This document shows, in pieces, positions 15,899 to 30,851 of a DNA stretch of 64,000 bases. The DNA is taken from assembly GCF_000612505.1 (NCBI RefSeq), contig NZ_CP004078.1, positions 851,001 through 915,000 on the forward strand. Direction: 5' to 3'. The stretch comes from Paenibacillus sabinae T27 (GTDB lineage Bacteria; Bacillota; Bacilli; Paenibacillales; Paenibacillaceae). Each line of letters starts with the position of its first letter. Position 1 is the first letter of the stretch. Position numbers and translations under genes: made by a program. The notes beneath the pieces were generated by a model. The model worked only from the letters and a program-made list of their open reading frames with translations. It was not told the origin of the DNA and did no database searches.

Positions 15899-17140
15899 TT
15901 GAGAACGCTTAACAGAAATTATTGGATTTTTGGAGTTTTCTTTATGCTTTACTTCTTCATTTGGGCTGCTTGCACCATGTTCTTGTCTTTATGGCTGACC
16001 CAGGAGGGCGGACTTAATTCCACCAAGACGGGAATTATCTTTTCCGTCATATCGATCGCGGCGATGTGCTTTCAGCCTTTTTTCGGAGTTATATCGGACA
16101 AACTGGGACTCAAGAAGAGCTTGCTCTGGCTGTTTATTGGACTGCTGGTGTTCATCGGACCGTTCTTTGTTTACTTGTTTCCGGCTTTGCTGAAGACGAA
16201 TATCATTCTGGCGGCTGTAATTGGCGGCGCTTACCTGGGAGCTATTTTCAATGGTGGCGTCGGCGCAATCGAAGCTTATATCGAAAGAATCAGTCATCTG
16301 AACGGATTTGAATACGGCCGGGTCCGGGTATTCGGGAACATTGGCGCCGCGGCAAGCACCTTTGTAACAGGGCATTTGTTCAATACCAACCCGGATCTCG
16401 TCTTCTGGATCGGCACTGGCATGGCGCTGCTGCTGGCTGTTGTGTTCTCCTTCGCCAAGACGGGGACAGCCGACACCCAAGCCGTTCATACGGAGAAAGC
16501 GGAGGCTCTTCCTAAAGGCTCAACGATAGCCCTTTTTAAGAATCGAAAGTTCTGGATGCTCATGCTGTATGTTCTTGGAGTTGGGTGCATTTACGATGTT
16601 TACGATCAGCAGTTTGCCGTTTACTTTACCCATTTCTTCTCCACGCCGGAGAAGGGAACGCAGGTCTTTGGCAATCTCGTCACCTTCCAAATCTTCTTGG
16701 AAGCGATTGTAATGGTACTGGCACCGTTTATTATCAACAAAATCGGAGCGAAGAACGCGCTGCTCTACGCCGGCTTCATTATGTCCTTACGGATGGTGGG
16801 ATCAAGTCTGGCGGACGGAGCGGTCGCTATCAGCCTGGTGAAATTAATGCATGCCATTGAAGTTCCGATTCTGCTGGTGGCCATCTTCAAGTACATCTCG
16901 GCGAACTTCGATATGAGATTGTCCGCGACGATCTATCTGATCGGCTTCCAGTTTTCAAAGCAGGTCGGAGCGATCTTCCTGTCGACCATCGCGGGCAATA
17001 TGTACGATACGGTTGGATTTAAAAGCGCATACTTGCTGCTTGGTTCCATTGCGCTGATCTTCACCCTGATTTCAATCTTTACCTTGTCCGGCAGCAAGCT
17101 GCTTCTTGTGAAGAATGTAAGCGCTCAAAAGGCGAGTTGA
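15899..17140 (+). CDS. MFS oligosaccharide:H+ symporter (LacY/RafB-like)
   Basis: 413 residues, 12 hydrophobic segments, starting RNYWIFGVFFMLYFFIWAACTMFLSLWL, the opening of the OHS branch of the major facilitator superfamily that includes LacY, RafB and CscB. GVISDKLGLKKSL is the loop 2-3 motif, and YGRVRVFGNIG resembles the LacY helix IV-V region. Start is TTG at 15899, eight bases after GGAGG. It would import an alpha-galactoside for the cytosolic GH36 enzyme. Sites B and C upstream tie it to the same LacI regulator. Confidence 0.87.
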   Translation: MRTLNRNYWIFGVFFMLYFFIWAACTMFLSLWLTQEGGLNSTKTGIIFSVISIAAMCFQPFFGVISDKLGLKKSLLWLFIGLLVFIGPFFVYLFPALLKTNIILAAVIGGAYLGAIFNGGVGAIEAYIERISHLNGFEYGRVRVFGNIGAAASTFVTGHLFNTNPDLVFWIGTGMALLLAVVFSFAKTGTADTQAVHTEKAEALPKGSTIALFKNRKFWMLMLYVLGVGCIYDVYDQQFAVYFTHFFSTPEKGTQVFGNLVTFQIFLEAIVMVLAPFIINKIGAKNALLYAGFIMSLRMVGSSLADGAVAISLVKLMHAIEVPILLVAIFKYISANFDMRLSATIYLIGFQFSKQVGAIFLSTIAGNMYDTVGFKSAYLLLGSIALIFTLISIFTLSGSKLLLVKNVSAQKAS

Positions 17141-17160
17141 AGGAAGCTGTGAAAAATAGA

Positions 17161-17191
17161 AGAACCCGGACAGATCGTGTCCGGGTTCTTT
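17161..17191 (+). terminator. Terminator after the sugar symporter
   Basis: A perfect 12-base stem (17161-17172 with 17178-17189) and five-base loop, followed by a short T tract. Confidence 0.75.
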
Positions 17192-17270
17192 GCCGTAATT
17201 GACCGGGGATGGCTTCGGCGGGCGAGGATATCCTTAGATCCCCGGCTAGGGGCAATGCTGCTTTTCCGCC

Positions 17271-18311
17271 TTACAGGGCGTGCGGTTTGAGGCTTAACGT
17301 CACCTTATCGTGCAGCCGGAACGGCCGGGAGGAGACGGCCTCCAGATGATCGGAGCCGCTGCGGATATGATAGTGGTACTCACGGCCCTGGAACTGGACG
17401 TTGACGATTTCTCCGCTTATTCCGGCTTGACCTTCCGATGATATCTGAAATTGATCGGGCCGTACCGGATAAATCCGGTTCAGCTTAAAGCTGCTGCTCG
17501 TACTCTCACAAGGCCAGGAGGTATCGATGCTGTTCTCCGGAATAAACCGGTTGTTGATCCAGCGGCCTTTGACGAGATTGGCTTTCGATACGAATTGGGC
17601 GACAAAAATAGTCTGCGGATGCAAATACACCTCAGACGGGGTGCCAACCTGCTCGATCTTGCCGTCCTTCATGACAACGATACGGTCCGCCATCGCCAAG
17701 GCCTCGCCCTGATCATGGGTGACATACACGACCGATGAGGAGGTCTCCCGGTGAACCTTCTGGATTTCGCGGCGCAAGTCCATGCGGAGCATGGCATCCA
17801 GGCTGCTGAGCGGTTCGTCCATGAGCAGAAGTGAAGGCTCCGAAGCGATGGCGCGTGCGATGGATACCCGCTGCTTCTGTCCGCCCGACAGCTCATGCGG
17901 CATGCGGGAAGCGAACGGGGCCAGACCGACAAGGTCAAGCACCTGCTCTATGCGCTCCCGCTCCTTCCGCTTGATATGCGCGGGCGTTTCTTTATGCGCG
18001 CGAATCGGAAAGCGGATATGCTCCGCTACGTTCATATGAGGCCATAAGGCGAAGGATTGGAACACCATGCCGATTCTTCTTTTCTCCGGGGGCACCAGAA
18101 CGCCGCTGCCGGCGACAACCCGGCCGTCGATGAGGATTCGCCCGGACGTGGGCTGCTCAAATCCGGCCAGCATGCGCAGAAGGGTTGTTTTTCCGCAGCC
18201 GGAGGGTCCGAGAATCGCCACGAACTCGCCGCCGCCAATCATCAGATCGATGGAACGGAGCGCGTCGAAGCGGCCAAACGATTTGCAGACGGCATGCATT
18301 TCAATACTCAT
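17271..18311 (-). CDS. ABC transporter ATP-binding protein, ferric-iron type
   Basis: 346 residues. Walker A GPSGCGKTT (35-43), Q-loop Gln86, signature LSGGQ (142-146), Walker B LLLMDEP (162-168) and switch His200 are all intact, followed by a TOBE-like domain (about 240-346). The subfamily is that of FbpC/PotA/2-aminoethylphosphonate importers. Its start overlaps the permease gene by 11 bases. It would energise the two-in-one permease encoded immediately upstream. Substrate most likely Fe3+, from the companion genes. Confidence 0.88.
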   Translation of the reverse strand: MSIEMHAVCKSFGRFDALRSIDLMIGGGEFVAILGPSGCGKTTLLRMLAGFEQPTSGRILIDGRVVAGSGVLVPPEKRRIGMVFQSFALWPHMNVAEHIRFPIRAHKETPAHIKRKERERIEQVLDLVGLAPFASRMPHELSGGQKQRVSIARAIASEPSLLLMDEPLSSLDAMLRMDLRREIQKVHRETSSSVVYVTHDQGEALAMADRIVVMKDGKIEQVGTPSEVYLHPQTIFVAQFVSKANLVKGRWINNRFIPENSIDTSWPCESTSSSFKLNRIYPVRPDQFQISSEGQAGISGEIVNVQFQGREYHYHIRSGSDHLEAVSSRPFRLHDKVTLSLKPHAL

Positions 18312-20070
18312 GACTGTGACCTCCTTCTCCTTGGCGTGAATTCCATTTGCGGATGAGCAGCAGCACCGCTCCTCCCGCCCCGATGAGGGCGACGATCAGA
18401 CTGGACAGCGCGGTAGAATAGAGGGTATCCCCTGCCTGCTCGAAGCTGAAAATCGTGACGCCGATCGTTTGGGAACCGGACGCGTACAGCAGCGCCGATA
18501 CCGTCAGCTCCGTTAGCGACATGAGAAAGACCAGAATTCCTCCGGTCAGTAGTCCCGGCAGGACGAGCGGCAGCAGAACCGCTGTCCATCTTCGCCGGAT
18601 GCCTGCACCGGATACCCGCGCCGCCTCCTCTATGGAAGCATCAATCTGCATAAACGCGGTCACGCCCGTACGAATTTGAAGAATGAGGAATCTGCAGATA
18701 TAAGCGATGAACAAGATCGACATCGTTCCGTAGATGCCGGGATTCCAACCGGGGATGGGCTCCATCCAGACGAGAATCATTGACAGGGCGAACACGATGC
18801 CCGGCAGCGTGTAGGGAACGGATGCGGCAATTTCGGCGGCTTTTGTCCAGGGAGACGGCTTGCGGACGCGAAGATAGGCGAACAGGGAACCGGCCGCGAG
18901 ACAGACCAGCATGGTAACAAGCGAGAGTATGAGACTATTTTGGATGGATGTCCACACCCGCGGATTCTCAAACAGAATGTAACGGTAGTTATCGAAAGTC
19001 AGATTCGAAGCCGTCAGGCCGAGGCCGTAGGCTCTCTTTAACGACAGGGATATCATGGAGGACACAGGAACTGCCGTAATCAGCAGCAAAAACGCCCATA
19101 ACGCGGCTGACACCGGCTTCCTGAACTTTCCCAAGGAATAGCGCGGAACGGAGTCCGGCTGAACCGCATCCGGCGCATGGCTTTTGCGGAGCAGCATCCA
19201 TTGAAGCAAGCTTCCCAGCACGGCGGCAGTCCCGAGCAGAACGGACAGGGAAGCGCCTCTGGCGAAGGCCGATGGTCCAAACCCGACGATTTCTTCATAA
19301 ATCAGCGTACTGAGGACGGAGATATTCACCGGAGTTCCCAGAAAGGCCGGAATGCCGAAATTGTCCAGCGATGCCAGAAACACCAGAAGCCCCCCGGCGG
19401 TTAAACCCGGAAGCGCCAAAGGCAGCGTAATCCGGCAGAATGTTTTGAATTTACCCAAGCCTCCCGCTCGGGCGGCCCATTCGAGATCACGCGGGATTTT
19501 TCGGAACACGTCCAGCGTTAACATATAGACCAGCGGGAAATGATGAATTCCCATCACGAAAATAATCCCGCCCATACTGTACATGCTCCAAGGAGTAAGT
19601 CCGGGGTTAATCCACTGCAGAAGCTGGGAAACCCAGCCCTGCGGCCCTATGAAAGAGGACCACGAGAGGGTTAGTACATATGAAGGCAAAATAAAACAAA
19701 GTAGAATGGCCGGATGCAGCATCCTTTTTCGACCGATATCGGTATAGGCGACGAACCACGCGAACACGGTTCCGAGCAGCAGAGAAAGCGCGGTGGAGCC
19801 GAGAACGACGGTAACGGTACTCTGCAGCGTGATCCAAAACCGCTCCTGGTGGATCAGTTCGCGGTAATGCGCAAGCGTAATGCCCGCATCGCTCTGAAAG
19901 CTTAGCCATACTAATTTGGCGACAGGGAATACAAAAAGCAGCAGAACGGCAGGTACCCCCAGAAGTCTGGCTGCCCAGCCGCCCCGGAACCTGCGAACAA
20001 ACTGGGGAAGGATCGAATGATCCTTCCCTTTGTACTGTACGGATACGGAATGTGGGTGTATTTCGCTCAT
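18301..20070 (-). CDS. ABC transporter permease, FbpB-type (two fused permease halves)
   Basis: 589 residues from the chosen ATG. It has about 12 membrane segments and two copies of the EAA loop: DLEWAARAGGLGKFKTFCRITLPLALPG in the first half and IEEAARVSGAGIRRRWTAVLLPLVLPG in the second, the layout of Fe3+ (FbpB/SfuB) importers. The frame is open to 20139, but that would overlap the binding-protein gene; the ATG at 20070 has GGAG nine bases upstream and leaves a 19-base gap. Middle gene of a binding protein-permease-ATPase operon. Confidence 0.88.
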   Translation of the reverse strand: MSEIHPHSVSVQYKGKDHSILPQFVRRFRGGWAARLLGVPAVLLLFVFPVAKLVWLSFQSDAGITLAHYRELIHQERFWITLQSTVTVVLGSTALSLLLGTVFAWFVAYTDIGRKRMLHPAILLCFILPSYVLTLSWSSFIGPQGWVSQLLQWINPGLTPWSMYSMGGIIFVMGIHHFPLVYMLTLDVFRKIPRDLEWAARAGGLGKFKTFCRITLPLALPGLTAGGLLVFLASLDNFGIPAFLGTPVNISVLSTLIYEEIVGFGPSAFARGASLSVLLGTAAVLGSLLQWMLLRKSHAPDAVQPDSVPRYSLGKFRKPVSAALWAFLLLITAVPVSSMISLSLKRAYGLGLTASNLTFDNYRYILFENPRVWTSIQNSLILSLVTMLVCLAAGSLFAYLRVRKPSPWTKAAEIAASVPYTLPGIVFALSMILVWMEPIPGWNPGIYGTMSILFIAYICRFLILQIRTGVTAFMQIDASIEEAARVSGAGIRRRWTAVLLPLVLPGLLTGGILVFLMSLTELTVSALLYASGSQTIGVTIFSFEQAGDTLYSTALSSLIVALIGAGGAVLLLIRKWNSRQGEGGHSHEY

Positions 20071-20089
20071 ATCAGCAGACTCCATTCCT

Positions 20090-21127
20090 CTATTGGCCGA
20101 ACATGTCAATAAATTTCTGTTTATCACTTTCGCGCTCATCGGTCAGCTTGGCAAGATCTCCGGAAAGTATCTTCATTTCCGAGATGCTTTTCAGCCCTTG
20201 AGGCGCCGAAATCCCCTTGCGGATCGGCGAATAGCCAATCTCTGCGGCAAGCTTCTGTCCGTCCTCGGAGAGGACGAAATCGACAAACGCCTGTGCTGCC
20301 GCCGTATTTTTCGCATCCTTCATGATGCCAATCGGCTCGGTAATAATCGGCACGCCCTCCTCAGGATAGGTCAGTTCCACAGGTGAGCCTTTCGCTTTTT
20401 CGCGGGCAACCATGAAGTCGACGACCATGCCGTAGGATTTTTCCCCGCTGGCCACCGCCTTCATCACGGCTCCGTTCCCCTTGATAACCGCCATCCCGTT
20501 ATCCTTCACAGCCTGCAGGAATTCCCATCCGAAGCCGTCCGTACGGCTCAATACGCCGATGTTGTAGGCCGCCGCTCCCGAATACAGCGGACTGGGCATA
20601 ATGCCGGTATCCTTGGCAGCCGCCTCCGTCAGTACTTTCCAAGACGTCGGAGCGGTCTTTACCTTCTGGGTGTTGGTCGCAAGCACGGTCGCCATGACCT
20701 TCGTTCCAGTGTACATCCCGTCCGGGTCGGCCAGTTCGGCAGGAATTTCCCCAAGCTCCGGGGATTTGTAGGCCTGCAGGAGATCCTGTTTTTTCAAGCT
20801 CTCAAAGGTTACTGAATCGGCGAGCAGCAGCACATCCGCCTGAATCTGGCCGGCCTGCTTCTCCGCTTGAAGCTTGGCCGTTACTTCCTCGGTTCCCGAA
20901 CGAAAGATCGCGACGTCGACACCCGGATATTTTTGATTGAAGGCTGCCGCGAGCTTGGTTGCATCTTCCTCAGGCTGTGAAGTATAGAAGGAAAGTTTAC
21001 CGGAAATGCTGGCCCCGTTCCCGCTGCCGCTTTGCGCCTGCGAAGCCTGTCCTTTATCGGAGCATCCGCTGAATACGAGCATGGCCGCCAGAGCGGATAA
21101 GATCAAACCACTTTTTACCGTTCTCAA
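20090..21127 (-). CDS. Iron(III)-type ABC substrate-binding lipoprotein
   Basis: 345 residues. Signal peptide with lipobox VFSGC (Cys22), then GKLSFYTSQPEEDATKLAAAFNQKYPGVDVAIFRSGTEEV, the opening of the FbpA/AfuA/FutA family, and SPLYSGAAAYNIG and YGMVVDFMVAREKAKG in the ligand pocket. Family members bind Fe3+, thiamine or phosphonates; the paired permease favours iron. First gene of the three-gene operon. The 285-base gap before it is AT-rich and holds no clear box. Confidence 0.87.
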   Translation of the reverse strand: MRTVKSGLILSALAAMLVFSGCSDKGQASQAQSGSGNGASISGKLSFYTSQPEEDATKLAAAFNQKYPGVDVAIFRSGTEEVTAKLQAEKQAGQIQADVLLLADSVTFESLKKQDLLQAYKSPELGEIPAELADPDGMYTGTKVMATVLATNTQKVKTAPTSWKVLTEAAAKDTGIMPSPLYSGAAAYNIGVLSRTDGFGWEFLQAVKDNGMAVIKGNGAVMKAVASGEKSYGMVVDFMVAREKAKGSPVELTYPEEGVPIITEPIGIMKDAKNTAAAQAFVDFVLSEDGQKLAAEIGYSPIRKGISAPQGLKSISEMKILSGDLAKLTDERESDKQKFIDMFGQ

Positions 21128-21412
21128 AACTCATCTCTCCCTTAGTGTAATGATGTTCAGCTTATGAGGTCTGGAGATTGCAGGGGCTGCTGATCATGAA
21201 TCCGAACAGTTACTATTCTGAACAGGCTATGTTATTTGGGTGTTGGGATAATGTTAAAAGCATATGAAATAAAGAAACGGAAGATTATGTAAAAAATAAT
21301 TAACAGCGGGATGATGCGGGGATAACAGACTTCTTACATTTTATTGCTAATTTAATATTTAGATATTTAAGGAAATTAAGAAACTATTACTGGGAACGGA
21401 GATGCAGAGCCA

Positions 21413-26659
<5,247 letters not shown>

Positions 26660-26703
26660 CATATTGAGCTTTTCGGCAAATAGCACAAGAAAGCAATAAT
26701 TCG

Positions 26704-26735
26704 CAGCCGTTTCCCGCTTTGGGGAACGGCTGTTT
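26704..26735 (+). terminator. Terminator after the surface protein
   Basis: CAGCCGTT.CC pairs with GGAACGGCTG around a seven-base loop, followed by four T. Confidence 0.8.
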
Positions 26736-26810
26736 TCATTCATGCTCATTGAAAATATCACTGTCTTTCAGTAATGTTATTTATATACAGAACAGGGGAG
26801 GACGTCCGAA

Positions 26811-27422
26811 TTGCAATCTTTAACTCCGCAAGCTTACTGGAATCAAGTGTTTAATCGGATACAAGGAGAAGGATTTGAGAATGCTTCATCCTGGCTGCGG
26901 AGGTACGAACCGTATCTTAATAAGATGCATGGTAAGCTAATTCTCGAAATCGGCTGCGGAGGCGGTAGCGATACGCGGGTTCTTGTGGAACATGGTTATC
27001 AAGTGACCGCCACCGACTTCTCGGAAGCGGCATTTGCCCTTGTCAGGGATAGGCTGCCGGAAGCGAACCTTGTCTTGCATGACACACGGTATCCGTTTCC
27101 TTTTGCGGACAAGTCCTTTGATGCGGTTATATCGAGTCTGTCCTTGCACTATTTTGAAAAGGATGCCATGACCCGGATCATCGGAGAAATCGGACGCATG
27201 CTGAAGCCTGGAGGTTTGTTTTTCGTTCGCCTGAATTCGGTAAACGATGCCGAAGCGACGAAGCAGCAACCGATTGAACGTTATTATTACAGTCTGGAAT
27301 CCTGTAGAGAATTGTTTACGGATTGGAATGAAAGGAGTCTGCACGAAGTTACCGAAGATTACCATGGAAGACCGAAAGTAATAATTGAAGGAATGTTCGA
27401 GCTAGTTTGTTATATAAGATGA
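26811..27422 (+). CDS. Class I SAM-dependent methyltransferase
   Basis: 203 residues. Motif I LILEIGCGGGSDTRVL (about 43-58), then VTATDFSEAAF, DKSFDAVISSLSLHYF and MLKPGGLFFVRLNS. The start is TTG at 26811 with AGGGGAGG upstream. The closing codons Tyr-Ile-Arg and the stop come from the left end of the MITE-like repeat at 27411, so the original C-terminus may have been slightly longer. Substrate unknown. Confidence 0.85.
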   Translation: MQSLTPQAYWNQVFNRIQGEGFENASSWLRRYEPYLNKMHGKLILEIGCGGGSDTRVLVEHGYQVTATDFSEAAFALVRDRLPEANLVLHDTRYPFPFADKSFDAVISSLSLHYFEKDAMTRIIGEIGRMLKPGGLFFVRLNSVNDAEATKQQPIERYYYSLESCRELFTDWNERSLHEVTEDYHGRPKVIIEGMFELVCYIR

Positions 27423-27624
27423 ACTTGAAAAATGTAATCAGTTAAGGAGTAACGAAGGGGAAGTTTGGAACTGTAGGAGCGATAGCGATCGCCTTTGTCT
27501 CCGGATTTCTACCGCGAAGAGCGGTTAATCGAGAAATCTGGAGACGGGCAGCGGCCGGAAGTCCAAACGTTCCTCGTAGTTGCGAATGGTATCTGATAGG
27601 AAAATCTTAAGTTCAGCTTATATA
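27411..27624. repeat. MITE-like interspersed repeat, copy 2
   Basis: 214 bases with inverted ends TATATAAGATGAACTT and AAGTTCAGCTTATATA (one mismatch between them). By eye it is roughly 85% identical to 6217-6431 and keeps the same nested dyads, including GTCTCCGGATTTC against GAAATCTGGAGAC. It joins the end of the methyltransferase gene on its left and lies about 50 bases before a NERD-domain gene remnant on its right. Confidence 0.85.
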
Positions 27625-27676
27625 GAGATAAAATTCCCCAGATAATCAAAAACGGCGGAAAGGTACCCCGCACTAG

Positions 27677-28189
27677 AATATTGGAGGTTTTTCATTAAAG
27701 GAGAGTCATAGACATCTCCTGATACTGAACCCCAAATCCCGGACAGGTTACTCCCAAATCGATCACTTTGTCATTTCGCCGTACGGACTATTTGTCATCG
27801 AAACCAAAAATTATAACGGCGAGATCAAAGGTGGAAGAAAAGATAAATACTGGAGCGTCAACAGCCGTTATAAAATGTATAATCCTCTTTTGCAAAATGA
27901 AGGACACATCAAGGCGCTTGCCTCTTATTTAGGTGAGTCTAAAGCGGCCAAGTATATTTCGATGATTTCTTTTACAATGAGATGCCGCTTCAGCATTGAT
28001 CCAGCGCTCCGTAAGATCGGTTCGGATGAGCTGATCGTCTATGATGTGGAGTTATCCGAGTTCATTCAGCGAAAAACAACCCGATTAAAGGCGGAGCTTC
28101 CCGCTCCGATCTTTACACCTGAACAAATGAACGCCATCCACTCAAAAGTAAATGTCTTGAACATCACTGATCCCCACACCAGAGCATAG
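27677..28189 (+). pseudogene. NERD-domain protein remnant, 5'-truncated
   Basis: The open frame from 27677 has no usable start until an internal ATG at 27875, yet the residues from 27725 on are clearly NERD (nuclease-related domain): QIDHFVISPYGLFVIETKNYNGEI followed by KYWSVNSRYKMYNPLLQNEGH. The beginning of the domain, which normally carries a conserved Glu, is missing. The loss lies next to MITE copy 2. The remaining ~155 codons run to a normal stop. Probably non-functional. Confidence 0.75.
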
Positions 28190-28220
28190 CATGTCCGGAA
28201 GCTTCAATGGAGGAAAAATA

Positions 28221-28820
28221 ATGGGCAGCAAGGAAAGGAGCGCCATGAACGATCACAATAAGGAGCTTGCGGGCCTTGAGCGGCTCGAATCGCAGGAACG
28301 GTTGAGCGCAATGGCTCCCGAGCGGCTGCTTGACCTTGCCGGGGTAGGGAACGAGGACGTTGTGCTGGATATCGGCGCGGGTGGAGGCTATTTTACATTT
28401 CCCGCGGCGGAGCGGACGAAGGGACGCGTGTATGCGGTGGAGGCTTCGCCTGTGATGCTTGAAGTGCTGCGCGGCCGGGCGCTTGATCTGGGCAAAGCCA
28501 ATGTTATACCGGCCAAAGGCTCGGCGGAGCGGCTCCCGTTGGAGGATGGCTCGGTAGATGTGGCTATTGCGTCGCTGCTTCTGCATATTTTGCCCTCTCC
28601 CGAAGAGGGCTTGAAGGAAATGTGCCGGATCTTAAAGCCTGAAGGCAGAGGACTGGTTGTAGAGTGGCTGCATCCCCGGGAGGACGGCAAGCCGGGCCAC
28701 CGCGTTCCTTTGGAGACAATGAAGCTTTATCTAGAGGCATGCGAGGCTGAGGTGGTCCATGAGGACATTTGGGCGGATACGTACTATTCGATTGTTTTTC
28801 GAAAAAGCCCCCGCAGGTAG
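28221..28820 (+). CDS. Class I SAM-dependent methyltransferase
   Basis: 199 residues. Motif I VVLDIGAGGGYFTFPAA, then RVYAVEASPVMLEVL and GSVDVAIASLLLHIL; resembles the UbiE/MenG-like small-molecule branch. The ATG at 28221 follows GGAGG by seven bases; ATG at 28245 also has a nearby AAGGAG and is an alternative. Substrate unknown. Confidence 0.85.
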   Translation: MGSKERSAMNDHNKELAGLERLESQERLSAMAPERLLDLAGVGNEDVVLDIGAGGGYFTFPAAERTKGRVYAVEASPVMLEVLRGRALDLGKANVIPAKGSAERLPLEDGSVDVAIASLLLHILPSPEEGLKEMCRILKPEGRGLVVEWLHPREDGKPGHRVPLETMKLYLEACEAEVVHEDIWADTYYSIVFRKSPRR

Positions 28821-29026
28821 ATGAGGCAGGCCGAACGTCTCACTTTTGCTATAAAGTATTGGCAGACGCAAGAATTACCTGTATGGTAAAGGAAGAGGCC
28901 TTTTTCCTGAACTTGGATTTAATATGTGAATGTATCAATCGTTCCAAGAATCTACTGCCCAGCAATTTGCAGGCCTTTGGTATCAAGTTACAGGTGCGCG
29001 TTTGGCAGAAAACGGAGTGAATGAAG

Positions 29027-30043
29027 ATGTCTTTCGAACATTTATCGGGTAAAAAAGTGAAATTCGACATTGTGAACAAAAATGGCGCGGTGCTGGTGCC
29101 CGCAGATTCGGTCCTTAACTCGGATACGCTCCGTTTGCTTCAGCAGCATGAGGTCAACCCTTTCGACGTTGTTGTACATGCTGAAAAAGAGGCTCCTGCC
29201 CATGAATCTCCTTCGAAGTTGATCCAAGAGGCTGCTCAATATTCCAAACATTTGTTTGACCGGCTGAATTACGACCGGAAGGTGCCCCTGATCGAAATCA
29301 AGAACCAGTTTATCCCCGTGGTGCGCCAAATCTCCAGGCACCCCGATCTATTCGAACTGTTCGAGTCCGTCAAAGCCAAGGATGAATACACGCATCAGCA
29401 TAACATCGGCGTAGGCGTGCTATCTACTATGATCGGGCAGTGGCTGAATCTGGAGGAATCGGAACTGGCGCTGCTGTCGCTGGCGGCCACCCTTCACGAT
29501 ATTGGCAAGGTCAGGATTCCGCAAGAGCTTCTGCTACGGCCGGGAAAGCTGACCAAAGAAGAATTCGAGGAAATGAAGCGGCATACGATCTACGGATACG
29601 AAATACTCAAAGGCACGATCGGGTTAAGTCCGCGGGTAATGCTTGTCGCTCTGCAGCATCATGAACGGCTCGACGGTTCCGGGTATCCTTTGCATCTGAA
29701 AAAAGGGGAGATCGATTTTTTCAGCCAGATCGTCGCGGTTGCGGATGTGTTCCACGCGATTTCGTCCAGGCGGCCGTATCATGATCCAATGCCTTTTTAC
29801 AAGGTTGTCACCTTGATGCGCCAAGGCTCGTTTGGAGAGCTGAATCCGGAAATTGTATCCCTTCTACTGGATAAATTCATCTATGCCATGCTGGGAAGAC
29901 AAGTGCTGCTGTCGGACGGCCGGGTGGCGGAAGTGATTCATATTAACTCTTTTGACGACTTGCACCCCTTGGTTAAAATAGAAGATTCCCTGCTTGATCT
30001 AAGCCGGAACCGGGACATTCAAATCGTGCAAATCCTGGGATAA
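29027..30043 (+). CDS. HD-GYP domain protein, putative c-di-GMP phosphodiesterase
   Basis: 338 residues. The C-terminal half has the HD motif His157-Asp158 in LHDIGKVRIP, then His211-His212 in QHHERLDGSGYP, the HD-GYP signature, and VAVADVFHAISSRRPY. The N-terminal 110 residues have no recognised domain. Family members hydrolyse c-di-GMP or act as related signalling hydrolases in the cytosol. Start chosen at 29027, nine bases from GGAG; an ATG six bases earlier is too close to the ribosome site. Confidence 0.88.
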   Translation: MSFEHLSGKKVKFDIVNKNGAVLVPADSVLNSDTLRLLQQHEVNPFDVVVHAEKEAPAHESPSKLIQEAAQYSKHLFDRLNYDRKVPLIEIKNQFIPVVRQISRHPDLFELFESVKAKDEYTHQHNIGVGVLSTMIGQWLNLEESELALLSLAATLHDIGKVRIPQELLLRPGKLTKEEFEEMKRHTIYGYEILKGTIGLSPRVMLVALQHHERLDGSGYPLHLKKGEIDFFSQIVAVADVFHAISSRRPYHDPMPFYKVVTLMRQGSFGELNPEIVSLLLDKFIYAMLGRQVLLSDGRVAEVIHINSFDDLHPLVKIEDSLLDLSRNRDIQIVQILG

Positions 30044-30159
30044 GGAATCAGCGGGCCGATATATGGGTGATAGATAATGAGCGCGTAAATACGCAGGTGC
30101 CTTAAGGCTGCGGACAAGCGCGCGGCTCAACCTTTTGGGAAAGGAGCATCTGTTGCGCC

Positions 30160-30696
30160 ATGATCAAGACACTGGAATGCCCTTACTGCGGGCAGTTGAA
30201 TCATGTGGAGACGGATCGGTTCGGGGAAGCCCGGTGCGGCTCGTGCAAGCGAAGCTTCAGCAGCGCGGCTCTGCCGCAGGCAGCATCCATAGCGGAGCTT
30301 GCTTCCGGCGCGGAAACCGTTTCGGAGCCTTCCGGGAAGGAGGCGCCGGACATTCGCGGCTGGATCTCCAGGATTGGCGGCGAGGACAAGCAAGAGGAGT
30401 ATGTGAAGCAAGGCTTTTTGCAGAAGATCAAGAAGAATGCGGCGAAAATCCCCTTTGCAAGCGAGGCGGTGGCCATGTATTATTGCGCGATGGACCGGCA
30501 GACGCCGATTACAGCTAAGCTTACGGCCATCGGAGCGCTGGCCTACATTGTTCTTCCGGTTGACGCGATTCCGGACCTTATCCCCCTGCTTGGATTCACG
30601 GACGACGCGGCCGCGTTCTGGGCGGCATATAAGAGCATCAGCATGCATGTGAAAGACGAACACCGCGAGAAGGCAAGAGAATGGTTTGAACAGTAA
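30160..30696 (+). CDS. Zinc-ribbon plus YkvA (DUF1232) domain protein
   Basis: 178 residues. An N-terminal zinc ribbon has CPYCG and CGSC pairs (residues 7-10 and 26-29). A linker follows, then the DUF1232/YkvA hydrophobic hairpin LTAIGALAYIVLPVDAIPDLIPLLGFTDDAAAFWAAYK near residue 130. Probably membrane-associated; function of the family is unknown. Two other YkvA genes occur in the 36-42 kb repeats. Confidence 0.82.
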   Translation: MIKTLECPYCGQLNHVETDRFGEARCGSCKRSFSSAALPQAASIAELASGAETVSEPSGKEAPDIRGWISRIGGEDKQEEYVKQGFLQKIKKNAAKIPFASEAVAMYYCAMDRQTPITAKLTAIGALAYIVLPVDAIPDLIPLLGFTDDAAAFWAAYKSISMHVKDEHREKAREWFEQ

Positions 30697-30719
30697 AAAA
30701 ATATGGAATCATGGATAGG

Positions 30720-30765
30720 GAAACGGCTGCCGTTCTTTAGAAAGAGACGCAGCCGTTTCTTTTTT
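30720..30765 (+). terminator. Terminator after the YkvA gene
   Basis: A perfect 11-base stem GAAACGGCTGC / GCAGCCGTTTC followed by six T. Confidence 0.88.
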
Positions 30766-30851
30766 GTAAACGGTGCCTGACCGGCGATGGCTTTCCTTCC
30801 TGCATCATGGTATAGTGGACACGAAAAAAGCAAAGAGAATGGAGAACCTTC

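Noticed and set aside
28769-29020. An 83-codon frame between the methyltransferase and HD-GYP genes
   Set aside because: It overlaps the methyltransferase end out of frame, has no ribosome site and no motif.
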